Shown here: piece after piece, positions 10,891 through 21,202 of the stretch
Layout of the letters: each line of letters begins with the position of its first letter
Numbering within the stretch: the stretch's first letter is position 1
Origin: Vandiemenella viatica
Taxonomy: Eukaryota > Arthropoda > Insecta > Orthoptera > Morabidae
Reading direction: 5' to 3'
Length of the DNA: 64,000 bases
Assembly: GCA_031002005.1 (NCBI GenBank)
Contig: JARYHS010011408.1
Span: forward strand, 220,575,473-220,639,472
Made by a program: the position numbers and the translations under genes
Notes under the pieces: generated by a model
Told to the model about the DNA's origin: nothing
The model's database searches: none
Seen by the model: only the letters and a program-made list of their open reading frames with translations

Positions 10891-11575
10891 GCCTAGAACT
10901 TTCTGGAGGCAGCCAGTAGAAAATGAGTACCGGGTCTACCAATTGCAGACTTCTGATTTAATTAAGAACAAAACGCAAATTAGACTGAAGAAGATTTCGG
11001 TAGGAAATGTGATGATTACTAATGATAATCAAACATGACCCGCATCCTTGCGAGCAGGAAAATCATACACAGTACAGTACTGACAAGATAATCCAGAAAG
11101 ATTGCAGACCAGATCAAATAAATAATAATAATAAAAAAAATACAAAATGATCAACAGTTTAAGGAAGTCTGACCTTAGTGAAATGAGTCAACTGTTATGT
11201 TTACTTTTAATTTTGATTAAATTACATATATTCACTTTAACCCTTCCAGAGAATAGTTCTAGGAGTTTGAAATATAAGATTTCTGTAGAGAAAATATTAC
11301 CAAAGAATTGTAGAAAGTTTAATAATTATCGATCAAAACCAAACACTATTTTCATTCTTCGTTGTACACAATTCCTCACTTTGTACATGAGTACCAAGGG
11401 CCTAAGGTGACACATTACGGATTTGAAAGAACGTCTCATTGTGTAGGAGAAAACTAATCAACATTCTTCTCATAGTTTATTTCTCTCAGCACAATTAATA
11501 ATAACTGTTAATATTAAAAACTTGATGTAATTGTGCCTAACATCTGAATTACATTTATACATAAAAAAAAAAAAT
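10891..11575. other. AT-rich sequence, nothing recognised
   Basis: The 87-codon frame at 11147-11410 has no recognisable domain. The A-run at 11563-11574 serves as the T-run terminator of the adjoining minus-strand tRNA gene. Confidence 0.4.
11563..11574 (-). terminator. Pol III T-run terminator of tRNA-Val
   Basis: Twelve consecutive A on the plus strand are twelve T on the coding strand, starting two bases after the tRNA 3' end. This is a standard RNA polymerase III stop signal. Confidence 0.85.
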
Positions 11576-11648
11576 TGTTTCCGCCCGGGATCGAACCGGG
11601 GACCTTGCGCGTGTGAAGCGCACGTGATAACCACTACACTACGGAAAC
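11576..11648 (-). tRNA. tRNA-Val (anticodon CAC)
   Basis: The minus strand reads GTTTCCGTAGTGTAGTGGTT at the 5' end. The acceptor stem GTTTCCG pairs with CGGAAAC at the 3' end, followed by an A discriminator. The D-arm contains the A box. The anticodon stem TGCGC/GCGCA closes the loop TTCACAC, which places CAC at the anticodon and so reads GUG valine codons. The T-arm CCCGG-TTCGATC-CCGGG is intact (B box). A run of twelve T follows on the minus strand, a strong Pol III terminator. All 73 positions are consistent with an intact, intronless gene. It delivers valine to cytosolic ribosomes. Confidence 0.95.
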
Positions 11649-12883
11649 GTTGTGAGAAAGTGTGCCTTTTATGAGCATATACAACGCTATTGACTGAAGA
11701 GCGCATTTACAGTAATATTATTCAATGTAACAGCACTTTTCTTAGCAAACGATTTCTATGAAAGCACAAGTAAATTTATAACATTACGCTTATGGCGACC
11801 ATCTTGATGTTTTTTTTACGCGGCTGAACTGGATGCTCAGCTAACAAAAGCAAATCTGTTGGTTTAATTTTGCCGGGAAGTCTTTTGAGTTAATATAATT
11901 TAGGATTAATATCTGGCCCTCTTATAATAGTGTATTAACTTTTAACACCTGCATCGTATGAGGGAAGGTATCTTATTTTGCTATAATTGTGGATTGTGTT
12001 CTCATATCAGGTATGACGTTTTACTTACGGCAGTGATCTGATAATCGTAGTGGTTATGATCTAGAAAAGGTAACTGTGTTAAAAATCAGGGAATAATATC
12101 TACTTTATCTAATAATGTATGGAATGATCTGTAGCAGAGGTCGAGAATTTTTCAGGCCACCATTATAATTTTTCTTTTAATTAAAAAAATTGGCAATGGC
12201 ATTATTTATTACCGCTTAGAAATACTGAAATAGTTTGAGAATACACCAATATGCGGTGTACGGGAGTGATGCTGGCCTGTGTTGAAGGGTGTCTGTTCGA
12301 GTCCGGCTTAGCGCATAACGGTTCATAGGTCGATCATGTACTGTCTTTCATTTTTATAATCAAATTAGCATTTGCCCGCTACTTTGCACGTATGGTCCTT
12401 GGTGTGTATAGAAATGCTTTACCTTTTTTTCTGGTATAAAATATAATAATGGAGAGGCAACAAATAAAACAATTCCGTGTAGTTGATGGCTACACATAAG
12501 GTCTGTATAAAAATGACAAGCAGAAACGGTTTCTTATTATAACAAATACGCAAAAAAGGAAAAACGAATACAATCTACGGCACCGACCCATTTAGATTAC
12601 TTAAACCTCTCTACATGTAGGCACAACAATAAACACCCACGAATAAAACCTTAATTTTGGAAGCAATTGAAAGCAGTCATTACGGCGAGAAACTTTTTAT
12701 CATATTATTTTCTGTGAAGCGTTGATAAACTGAATTAGCAGTAGTAATTTTCGTTGACACTATTTAGCCGGACTTAGTCCTATGCGTTGGTAACGGCTGA
12801 TTGCGATTGGTTGGCGACTATCTTGACCTGTCAGTGCCTGTCGCTTTTTTTTTTTTATTTATATATCGTTGACTGGTGAAGAT
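11649..12883. other. Mostly unrecognised; tRNA-like word near 12255-12310
   Basis: Around 12255-12310, gcggtgtacggg and gtctgttcgagtccggc resemble A and B boxes of a decayed SINE head, but no body or tail follows. The rest shows no gene or repeat boundary. The final bases carry the 8-bp target duplication (12876-12883) of the next element. Confidence 0.4.
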
Positions 12884-13591
12884 CATGGAGGAAGGAAATA
12901 GTTTATACAATAAATATATACAATATACAATATGGAGGAGAAATGACGTTAAATCGGTGAAGCAGGCTCTAAACTCTCCCGCATGGCGGCAGCAGCGGTA
13001 TTGCGCTTCCAAACATTGCAATGTTCCCAGTATATCCCGAAAACTAAGCAAGATATCGAAAAATTTTATTCTTTATTTTCGATTTGTCTCGTCGTGTTAC
13101 ATAAGAATCGATCATTAAATTTGACTTTTGCGAAATTTTTCTTCTCCATTTCAACCTCACTTTTGATACAGTATATCTCTAGAACTAGGTGAGATATCGA
13201 AAATTTTTATTCTTTATTTTTCATTTGTCTCGTCTTTTTAAATAAGAATCCATCATCAAATTTGACTTTAACCAATTTTTTATTCTGAATTTCAACCAAA
13301 AGCATTTCACATTTGGGACAGAATATCTCGAAAACTAAGCAGGATATCAAAAAATTTTATTCTTCATTTTTTATTTGTCATATCGAGTTACATAATAATC
13401 CATCACCAGATATCGGCGTCACCTTTATCCTAGAGTCCCCTTGAGGTTTTTGTACATATTCCCCGTGTCTGTATGGAATCGGCCATGCCCCCTCCACTCC
13501 GGCCATGCCCCCCACTCCTCCTCCGCCCTGCTTCACTTCAATGCGTGGTGAAGGTCTCTTGCGTCGTCTCCATATATTTCCTTCCTCCATG
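12884..13591. mobile_element. hAT-like MITE (family C) with internal tandem units, copy 1
   Basis: Terminal inverted repeats begin catggaggaaggaaata and end with the complement (atatttccttcctccatg). A perfect 8-bp duplication, gtgaagat, lies at 12876-12883 and 13592-13599, which indicates hAT-type integration. Inside are three diverged tandem units of about 150 bp. A second copy, inserted into a LINE, lies at 42667-43345. No transposase is encoded, so it must have moved with an enzyme from elsewhere. Confidence 0.88.
13029..13430 (+). repeat. Three tandem satellite-like units inside MITE C
   Basis: Three units start at about 13029, 13168 and 13319 with cagtatatc, cagtatatc and cagaatatc. Each continues with an aaact-agcaagatatcgaaa type word, ttattctttatttt and a taagaatccatcatcaaattt-like block. 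Single units of the same monomer occur outside this element at 40120-40400 (minus) and 40970-41065 (plus). Confidence 0.8.
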
Positions 13592-13652
13592 GTGAAGATA
13601 GACGATTTAATCATATATGTCATATAAATTATTCGCCTAATAGTTTGTTATC

Positions 13653-13897
13653 TTTTTTTTTTTTTAAACAGTTTAACGTCCCTCTTTAACAACGTGGTCT
13701 TTAGAGACGGGAAAGGATGGGGGCAAGGAATGGGAATGAATTCGGCCATGGCCTTTTGAAGGAAGCATCCCGGCATTCACCTGGAGTGATTTGGGGAAAC
13801 CATGGAAAACCCAAATCTGGATGCCCGGACGGGGATTCGAACCGCCGTCCTCCCGAATGCGAGGCCAGAACGCTATCCGTTACACCACCACGCTCGG
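13653..13897 (-). mobile_element. tRNA-derived SINE, family 1, tail type B (complete)
   Basis: The element is flanked by a perfect 12-bp target duplication, tagtttgttatc, at 13641-13652 and 13898-13909. On the minus strand the order is head (ccgagcgtggtggtgtaacg, ggttcgaatcc), shared body, type B tail (cacgttgttaaagagggacg) and poly-A. Head boxes A and B look intact, so Pol III transcription is possible. Confidence 0.95.
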
Positions 13898-13909
13898 TAG
13901 TTTGTTATC

Positions 13910-14669
13910 CCACAATGCACTGAATAGTATAGCAGTGTGATCTTTGGTGGTTCTTAAAGCACGAAGATGTTTGCGTAAATTAAATATTACTTACGCATAT
14001 TACATTTAATTTAAGTACTGATGTTTTACATTTCAGAGAACTGAAGAAATAAATAGTCTAAGTCAAAAAACAAAACGAAATTAAAAGAGTATCAGGTGAG
14101 CTATTACGAATATTTGTTAAAAAGAGTGTTCTTCTAAAATACTGAGTGATCTGAGGCGCCTTTTTTCCATTTATAAATCATTATCATTTCTTGATCTGTT
14201 CCCCAGTCGCTTTGAGTCATAAGACGTTTCGCAGATTTTAAGCTAGGCAACAAGATTACAAACTTAAAACCGCATCCATTTTGGTGTGATGGCTTAACAA
14301 ACCCACAGCACGTTTACAGATTTTTGATAGTAGTTACCGGCGACTTCGTAGGCGTGGACTTAGAATTGTACTGTCTGATTTGAACGAATGCTATTTGATA
14401 AGTGCTGTTTGTACATGAAATTTATGAACACCTCATACACAATCTGGCTGCGAGAGAAACAAAGCCTGAGCAACCAATATAACATTTCAGATACTTACAC
14501 ACCTTATCCGTCTGTCTGTCAACGTTCAGTTTGTTTTCAAAATTTCATGACAAAATATGTTATTTATGCTGAAATATTTATCCCATGTCCTTCCTAATGA
14601 TAGATAATGTTTCCTTATAAAAATTCATCAATATTGGTTTAGACGTTTATTCATGAAAACTTAGCAAAC
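13910..14669. other. AT-rich sequence, nothing recognised
   Basis: No supported gene or repeat ends. The 69-codon frame at 14388-14597 has no recognisable motif. Confidence 0.4.
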
Positions 14670-15009
14670 CGGGAGACAGTGTAACAAAATCCTCTCAGGT
14701 GTCCAGCCGGATGGTGTCGTAAAAACAAGACGTTTCGACAGCTGACTCTGCCGTCTTCATCAGGTATCTTGTAGCTGTCGCAAGCTGACTGTCATCACCT
14801 CGACTGACTTGACCATCCATCGAACCTTCCAGCTGAAGGTATAAAGGAGGTTCGATGGATGGCCAAGCCAGTCGAGGCGGTGACAGTCAGCTTGCGACAG
14901 CTACAAGATACCTGATGAGAACAGCAGAGTAAGCTGTCGAAACGTCTTGATTTTACAACACCATCCGGCTGGACACCCGAGAGGATTTTGTTGCATCAAT
15001 ACGCCGGGA
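14670..15009. mobile_element. Foldback element with hammerhead-like core in both arms
   Basis: The arms at 14670-14826 and 14849-15009 are inverted copies around a 22-base spacer. In each arm, read towards the outside, ctacaagatac is followed by CTGATGA, a short stem (GACGGC/GCTGTC in the left arm, ACAGC/GCTGT in the right) and CGAAAC, then gtcttg, which can pair back to caagac-like sequence. CTGATGA-stem-CGAAAC is the conserved core order of hammerhead ribozymes, known from Penelope-like retroelements. A regular stem III before the cleavage triplet is not seen, so activity is doubtful. The foldback structure is certain; the ribozyme link is inference. Confidence 0.6.
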
Positions 15010-15822
15010 AAGTCTCCACTCACACAATATTAGTGTAGTTAGATAGAACACACTTTTTGATAACAATGAAACAGATATGCGGCACTATGAAAAACATTGA
15101 ATCCGGTCAACTGGCGGAAGCCGTAGAGTAAAACATATGTACACCTACATAACTAGAAGGCAATGCATCAAATGATACCCACTGAGTTAACTTGATAATT
15201 TTGATCTCTACCACTCTTTTGCATCTCATTTATCAATAGTAACATCCAATATCTCCGTGTTTTTCCCCAACCCAAACAGCATTTTTTATCGTTAGAAAAT
15301 GAAACAACATATCATTTAACACTAGCAGTGGAGTTTTATAGCATGTTCTCCGACCTGCGCTTTTCACCGTTAGAAGCAAATGACATGGTTAGTGTTACGC
15401 AACTGACCCCAGCTACAGCTAGGTTCCACAAATTATCAGCTTTGGCCCTTGCAGTATTCCACGTGGTTATCGCTACCGCGTCTTGATCATCGTCAGCAAA
15501 CACATAGCGGTGACACAACGACACAGTTGTGGCTCACTAAAGTAAACGATAAACAACTTCAGAAGCCCGAGTTGTTATACGTAATTAATCTAGTAAGCAT
15601 CTTGACGAACTACGAAATTGCAAGAAATCAGTGCATCGGTATAGCTCCTCTTTATATCCAAAAGATGCCAGTATCGGGTACCCGTTACACAGGCACCAGT
15701 TAAAGGAGTAGCTTCATGTCAGCAACAAGTATCTTGAAAGGAAGAAAGAGAGAAAGCCGAATCGCCTATTGGAGAACGAACTTACACCCGATATTCGGAT
15801 TACTGAGGAAATGACCTCTAGT
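15010..15822. other. Nothing recognised
   Basis: The short frames at 15336-15703 overlap on both strands and show no domain. The end of the interval carries the 8-bp hAT target site. Confidence 0.4.
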
Positions 15823-16051
15823 CAGGGCCTGTACTAGGATTTTGGGACGCCGGGGTAATCAGTTGGGGGGCCCTTGGTGAATTCATCAGTTAGGGTCCTC
15901 CCTCAGACCAAATGGGCAACCTTTTTTTTAGCTCTACAACCTTTCGAGTGGGGGCCCCTACATACAGCCGGTGATCGGGTCCCCCATCAGTCGGGGGACC
16001 CGGGTACATTTGACCCGCTTGCTCACCCCCCCCCCCCTAACGCCGGCCCTG
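15823..16051. mobile_element. Short hAT MITE (229 bp)
   Basis: It starts cagggcctgtactagg and ends acgccggccctg, giving the terminal inverted repeat CAGGGCC. The flanking 8-bp duplication is cctctagt/cctctggt (15815-15822 and 16052-16059, one mismatch). The interior shares the tttttttagctct block with the elements at 7861 and 53834. Confidence 0.8.
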
Positions 16052-16202
16052 CCTCTGGTAGCAATAAACTATACACCATACGAAAATAATAAATCGCACG
16101 AGAATACCAGTACCAAGATGAAAATCCATTCCATTGGACCTGTATTCTGTGCGTATTTTTTATCCACCTCCTTATCAATCCTAATTTAATACCAACCCCC
16201 AC

Positions 16203-16370
16203 AGCGTAGGGGATAGCGCATGGTAGGGGTCGCCGGTTCGAGTCGGCCCTGGGGCTTGGGTGCTTTTAATTAGGTGTATTCATTGTTTGTCCTGTGTCGT
16301 CTATAACCATGCTGAGTCTTGTATACATTGAGTGCTCCCATAAATACATGCGAATTACATAAATACAAAG
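16203..16370 (+). repeat. tRNA-like SINE relic
   Basis: agcgtaggggatagcgc followed by gccggttcgagtcggcc looks like a D-arm and a T-arm with the Pol III A and B boxes. The downstream sequence is unlike SINE families 1 and 2. This may be the head of a third SINE family; only one copy was seen. Confidence 0.4.
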
Positions 16371-16689
16371 TGCTGGCTGTGTGTGCCAAAAGCCAAATGC
16401 CATATTAAAAAAATCTCAGTAAGAAGCTCCTTTTTACTAGTTACTGATATGTAAATTACCTTTATTAGACTTTGTAATCGTTTCGTACTCGTATAAACCT
16501 AGTGATACGATTTGGTATTATTATTTCATACTAACAACCTATTTCAAAATACTTTCGGTGCCAAATGAATGTCAAAGTAAAATATACGAACTCTCGCCTT
16601 AAGAGCGAACTAGATTTCTTGTGACCTTAATGACTTCGTCACCTAATGGCTTAACGTGATTTGGTAATATTATCGGGTCGTCATCACCA

Positions 16690-16901
16690 GCGTTCTGCTC
16701 TAAGACAGATTTTCACTTGGTAGTTCCCCATGCTCTGCTGTCTTCTGCCCTCCTCTTCAAGTCCTTGACACTTTCCTTGATGTCATTTATCGTCTTGTAT
16801 CTCTTTCTCTAGCCTCCCACAAATTAGTCCTACCAAGGCGTCTATCAACAAACACTCCCCTCTCAACGGGTGTCCCATCCAGTTCTCCTTCCTTTCTCTT
16901 A
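16690..16901 (-). pseudogene. RTE-like LINE, C-terminal part (left of the MITE)
   Basis: The minus strand encodes REKEN-like KENWMGHPLRGECLL, followed after frame changes by RRAEDSRAWGTTK. I know this as the C-terminal end of RTE-type endonuclease-reverse transcriptases (nWiGH.lRg..LL ... rRAeDr..Wr). The gene continues on the other side of the MITE at 17663-18165. Joining the two flanks would restore one reading order, so the MITE inserted into an existing LINE. Confidence 0.75.
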
Positions 16902-17286
16902 GGGAGCGTACATAAACCACGGTCTCCTGTGACCCCCCCCCCCCACGTAGAACGTAGATTTTAATTGCCTGTTGATTCCAGAAGGCATTCTGCACTGTTT
17001 TTTCTTGGGGGGCATCCATCACTTACGTGAGGTGTTTTTCCGGAGTTCCGGACTCCCATCTGGTGAAACTTCGTGAGATCTGGTCCAACCCCCGCCCCCC
17101 CCTCTTGTGAGATCTGGTCTAACCCCCGCCCCCCCCTCTGGTGAGATTTGGTCCGTGAGAACCCTCCTCGCCCTCGCAACTTTTAGAGACCTTTTTTTTA
17201 GGTGTCACCCTTCCAAACCTGTTTACACCTCCCACTTTTCGACGAAATACCACCCTAAAATCGACTTTCGCGTCATTTGTAAGCCT

Positions 17287-17334
<48 letters not shown>

Positions 17335-17662
17335 CTCTACAGTCGAACAAAAATTTACAAATTGACCCCCGCTCCCCGTTGGTGAGATTTCGCCGCCCCC
17401 CCCCCCCATTTCACCTCACGTAATTTATGGACGCCCCCTTGTGAGGCTATTGTAAATTACATACGGAGATAATTAAATGAATGAAATAAATATTCATATG
17501 CTGTTGTGTGTTCTGTATTTCATTTTAACTGTGACAAATAATATGAATGAAAAGCTACGTGGCCTGGCTAGTAATTCCCCCCCTCCCCCTAGCGCAGCGT
17601 TGCCTTCCAGCAACCTCCCCCCTTCCCCCCTAGCTCGAGCCACGTAGTTTATGGACGCTCCA
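16902..17662. mobile_element. MITE family A copy 2, carrying a family B MITE
   Basis: The ends are GGGAGCGTACATAAACCACG and CGTAGTTTATGGACGCTCCA, with target duplication TTA at 16899-16901 and 17663-17665. The host is an RTE-like LINE, which helps fix the boundaries. The inside is cut by the family B element at 17008-17438. Confidence 0.88.
17008..17438. mobile_element. MITE family B copy 2, nested in family A
   Basis: The ends are gggggcatccatcacttacg and cgtaatttatggacgccccc with a 3-bp duplication, TTG (17005-17007 and 17439-17441). Inside are C-runs and a T-run at about 17289-17332. Long open frames across it come from homopolymers (poly-K, poly-G) and are not genes. Confidence 0.85.
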
Positions 17663-18165
17663 TTATAACTTGCAGCAATCTCCTCCTCTAACTAACACTT
17701 TCCAGCACTTCTACATTACTCACTTTTTCCACCCAGCCTATCCTCTCCATTCTTCTCCATATCCACATCTCAAACACTTCCATTCTTGTTTCTTCCTCTC
17801 GTCACATTGTCCAAGACTCTGCCTCATAGAGAGCGAAACTCCATGCGAAACGCTTGTCAAGTCTTTTTCTCTGTTCATTACTAATTTTCCGATTAATAAT
17901 CTTTTCTCCCTATTGAATGCCTACTTCCCTACAGCAATGCAAGTTTTCATCTCTTTGTGGAATCTCCAGTCTTCAGTGACAGTACTTCAAAAGATATGTT
18001 AATGCTCTTACTTGGCTGATATTATGTTGTCCTATCTTAATATTTACGTTTCATTGCTTTACGAATCATCTTACTCCTTGTATTTGTTGTATTGATTGTT
18101 ATTCCATACTTCTCAAAGCTTCATTTAGATCTTTTAGCATATTGTTTACATTTCGTTCTCTTTCT
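17663..18165 (-). pseudogene. RTE-like LINE reverse transcriptase, right part
   Basis: Across several frames the minus strand encodes MLKDLNEALRSME, INIKIGQHNISQVRALTYL, STVTEDWRFHKEMKT, AFNREKRLLIGKLVMN, then SFALYEAESWTM and EVFEMWIWRRMERIGW. These are the thumb and connection blocks of the RTE-type protein (fKYLGSTvte.., aFnrKkrLLtgkL, WsvaLYGaEtWTl, lesFEMWiWRRM). Frame changes and stops make it non-functional. The catalytic core upstream is not preserved. Confidence 0.78.
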
Positions 18166-18479
18166 GCTTATAAAATCTTACACATATAACTTCGGGTAAT
18201 TTAATTTAAATTATTAATTATTTGCAACGTAGTATATTTGCCAATACACCGATTTCTCAATTTAACGAATTTTTCCTTTAAATTCTTTCGTTTTTGTAGA
18301 TATCATGTGCGCCATATACTTCGGTGATTTCTTCCAGTATTTGACGCCTTTACATACAAAAGAAAACCTTTCCACTACCTTATACCCGAAACCAAGTGAT
18401 AGTTCATGGGCATGGTCATCTCTTCCCATCCAAAGACAAAGTGTATAATAATCTGGTATTCGTTATCCCGGAGTAGGCG
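18166..18479. other. Nothing recognised
   Basis: AT-rich spacer between a LINE fragment and a SINE fragment, with no supported gene. Confidence 0.4.
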
Positions 18480-18662
18480 GTTACTATGGAACGTTTTACA
18501 TTTCTATAGTTTCCTCAAATCACTCCAAGGAATTGCCGGGATGCTTCCTTTAAAAATGCCATGGTCGAATTCCTTACCATTCCTTGTCCCCAGTCCCATC
18601 CCGCCTCTAATGACCTCGACGTCGACGTCGACGAGGAGTAAAACCATAAGTAAAAAAAAATG
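18480..18662 (+). mobile_element. SINE family 1 tail type A, head degraded
   Basis: The body (ttcctcaaatcactccaagg, ccatggtcgaattcc) and the type A tail with a duplicated gacgtcgacgtcgac word precede a short A-run. The tRNA-like head is too diverged to recognise. Confidence 0.8.
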
Positions 18663-18739
18663 TTCATCATACATTCCGAGGGAAATGTATTGGGGCGTTT
18701 TCCTCTTCAGAGTGAAAGTGTTATTGTAAGTGTGGATAT

Positions 18740-19225
18740 TGTGTATAGTGTTGTGAGTGGGAGAGGGTGAAACCTGGGTCAGGCTAACTCTTCCGAAAGA
18801 TACCTCTCCTAATTCTTCTACTACGCCTCATCTCCTATATATGCCTTGTACACTTCCCCCGTCTCTTACCGTCCAATGACTTACAGCTGGTTGATAATAT
18901 CAGTTACTGATTGTGTTCTAAGTTAAATTTCACAAACAATCCCAGATACCCTTCTTTGCACTCCCCTTCAATTACCGTATTTGATATCTGAATCACATAT
19001 TACCCTACTATTCTCAAGCAATGGTCTGACCTAGGTTTATTATCCCATTTCTTTCAGATACCTCATACACTCTCTCATCAATCTCTCCAGTGAATGCATG
19101 ACTTTGAAACCTTTTCCTACATATGTCCTTCCTAATTAAGTTTATTATCAAATGATATACCAAGATATTTACACTTATTTCTTCAATGTGAAATCCCCCT
19201 TCACTTTATCGTCAAGCAAAACTTT
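18740..19225 (-). pseudogene. CR1/Jockey-like LINE fragment
   Basis: The minus strand carries CKYLGISFDNKLN-like sequence (with a frame change), then TQSVTDIINQL and GEVYKAYIGDEA. These correspond to the kYLGv..d.kl motif and the later SVT.mi.eL...yk...gde.W block of CR1/Jockey-type LINE proteins. The 51095-51340 fragment matches the second block. Multiple stops are present. Confidence 0.65.
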
Positions 19226-19231
19226 ATTTTT

Positions 19232-20719
19232 CTAGTAGCTGGTAACCACGACCTCGTACGTGTTTGTAAAGAATTTGGATTGACAGCTGCCGACATCTAA
19301 CCACAATAGTGTACGATGGGAGACTTGATGCTATTGCCACACACAAACGCCAGTCATCTGCGCTATGTAGTTCAGGCAGCAAAGTAATATTTACAGACAC
19401 ACATGCCTTTGGTCGAAATATCCTTGATTGGCCACTTTAAACCACCATATCTCCCACACTCCCACAGTTACTGAAATTCGGCCAACGTTATGATCGAAAG
19501 GTAATTCTGTGTTTCTACCACACACAAACGTCAGTGATCTCCGATAGACAGTTTTGGCTGAAAAGTGATACACCAAGACACAGGCGTCTTTGGTACAAAA
19601 ATGAAATTGCCGCAGGTCTATCACTTTCAACCCCCATATCTCCCACACTCCCATAGCTACCAACATCTAACAATCATAGTGCACGACAGAAGACACGATT
19701 CTACTACCACACACAAACGCCAATGGTCTATGCCAGTGGTTCCCAATTAGTGGTACGCGTACCTCCAGGGGTACGTGAGGTTGCTACCGGGGGTACGCGA
19801 GGTTCTCTCTTGACTGAGGTATTCAATAAGCCAATTGAAAAAAAAAAAAAAATACGCAAACATTACTACCGCCAAAATATATTTTAAGACAGTCAAACGG
19901 TGTGTGTGTGTGTGTGAATTACATTTCTGTAATGCTGTGGATGTGTGAAGCGCTAGACTGGAATGAACGCAGAAGCAAATGTAGCTATAAGGGGGTACGC
20001 GAGGTTCAGCTCTTTCTTGAAGTGGTACTCGGGAAAAACTATTTGGGAACCATTGGTCTATGCTATGTAGTTGTGGCAGAAAAGCGACATATGCGGAGAC
20101 ACATGTCTTTGGTCGAAATACGAAAATATCCTTGATCGGCCACTTTCAACCACCATATCTCCCACACTCCCACAGTTAGTGAAATTCGGCCAACGTTGCG
20201 ATCGAAAGGTGACTCTGTGTTACTGTCACACACAAACGCCAGTGATCTGCAATAGATAGTTTTCGCTGAAAAGTGATACATCAAGACACATGCGTCTTTA
20301 GCAGAAATATGAAAGTGGCGCAGGTTGACCACTTTCAACCAACATATCTCCCACACACCCACAGCTACCGCAATTTAACCACCAGAGTGCACGATGGGAG
20401 ATTCACTGCTACTACCACACACAAACATCAATGGTCTATCCTATGTATTTGTGGCAGGAAAGAGAAGTATAAGGAGACACAAATTTTTGGTCGAAATATG
20501 AAAACGCTCTGCATTGACCAACTTTAATCATTATATCTTCCACATCCCCATAGCTATAGGCATTCGGCCAACGTTGTGCACGATAGGAAACTCCATGCTA
20601 CTTCCTCACACAAACACCAGTGATCTGTGCTATTTATTGGTGGCTGAAAAGTGAAATATAGGAAAAAACACGTCTATTTATATATACTACCGTATATATA
20701 TATATATAAATAAATAAGA
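19232..20719 (-). mobile_element. Helitron family 1 with about 188-bp tandem repeats, copy 1
   Basis: On the minus strand it starts TCTTATTTATTTATATA after an A (right end at 20719). It ends with a hairpin (CACG..TCGTG) and CTAG at 19232-19235. The following host base is A rather than the usual T, which is atypical. The body is a tandem array in which catatctcccacactccc recurs at about 19449, 19640, 20155, 20344 and 20533 (the large step is caused by the hAT at 19734-20055). Unit length is about 188 bp, and alternate units look more alike. No Rep/helicase coding is present. Copy 2 is at 47478-48600. Confidence 0.78.
19734..20055. mobile_element. Short hAT MITE (family D) inside the Helitron
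   Basis: The ends are cagtggttcccaattagtgg and ctatttgggaaccattg. A perfect 8-bp duplication, gtctatgc, lies at 19726-19733 and 20056-20063. The interior has repeated gggtacgcgaggtt words and a (gt)n run at 19900-19916. A reverse-oriented relative lies at 40414-40742. Confidence 0.9.
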
Positions 20720-21033
20720 TTTGTGTTCCTAATAAGCAGACTCTTATTGACATATATCTCCATTACATTGACTTATTCAACTGGATAACCCGACCAGATC
20801 TCTCCTAGTTGTCTACAATCAATTTCTATGACAATCATTCAACTGGAAAACGAACAGCTGTATTCTCAATACACTTCTTCTATTTCCTCCTCTTTCGATA
20901 CTGAAGGTTAACGAGAAAATCAGATCACGGAGGTCTCCAAACAGTTTAAGAATAAGGCCATTATATGAATACTGCAATTTTCCAAGTGGGCCGGAGTAAA
21001 AAAAAAAAAAAATGAAATTTCGTAATTATAACC
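20720..21033. other. Nothing recognised
   Basis: Spacer between the Helitron and a SINE. An A-run lies at 20999-21012. Confidence 0.4.
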
Positions 21034-21040
21034 GTGAGTA

Positions 21041-21202
21041 TTTTTTTGTGATTATGGCTTTATGCCTCATCGACATCGTGGTAATTAGAGGCGGGAATGG
21101 ACTGGGGTCAAGGAACAAGAAGGTATTCGGCCATGGCATTTTGAAGGAAGCGTCCCGGCATTCACCTGGAGTGATTTGGGGAAACCATTGAAAACCCAAA
21201 TT
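21041..21202 (-). mobile_element. SINE family 1 type A, 5'-truncated
   Basis: The tail and body are present (minus order: aatttgggttttc, ccatggccgaata, ctcgtcgatgag-like), but it stops before the tRNA head. A 7-bp duplication, gtgagta, lies at 21034-21040 and 21203-21209, so the truncation happened at insertion. Confidence 0.85.

Noticed and set aside
13717..13923. Open frames of 60-90 codons inside SINE family 1 copies (also at 5893, 18406, 29759, 32227, 54619, 54668 and 62694)
   Set aside because: They arise from the low-stop body of the SINE; the same peptide fragments recur only because the repeat recurs.
16203..16275. Possible tRNA genes at 10815, 12255, 16203, 29385 and 61510
   Set aside because: B boxes are visible, but acceptor and anticodon arms do not pair and no clean terminator follows; they fit decayed SINE heads better.
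17119..17409. 96-codon frame with poly-lysine and poly-glycine
   Set aside because: It is a translation of the T-run and C-runs within MITE B, not a gene.
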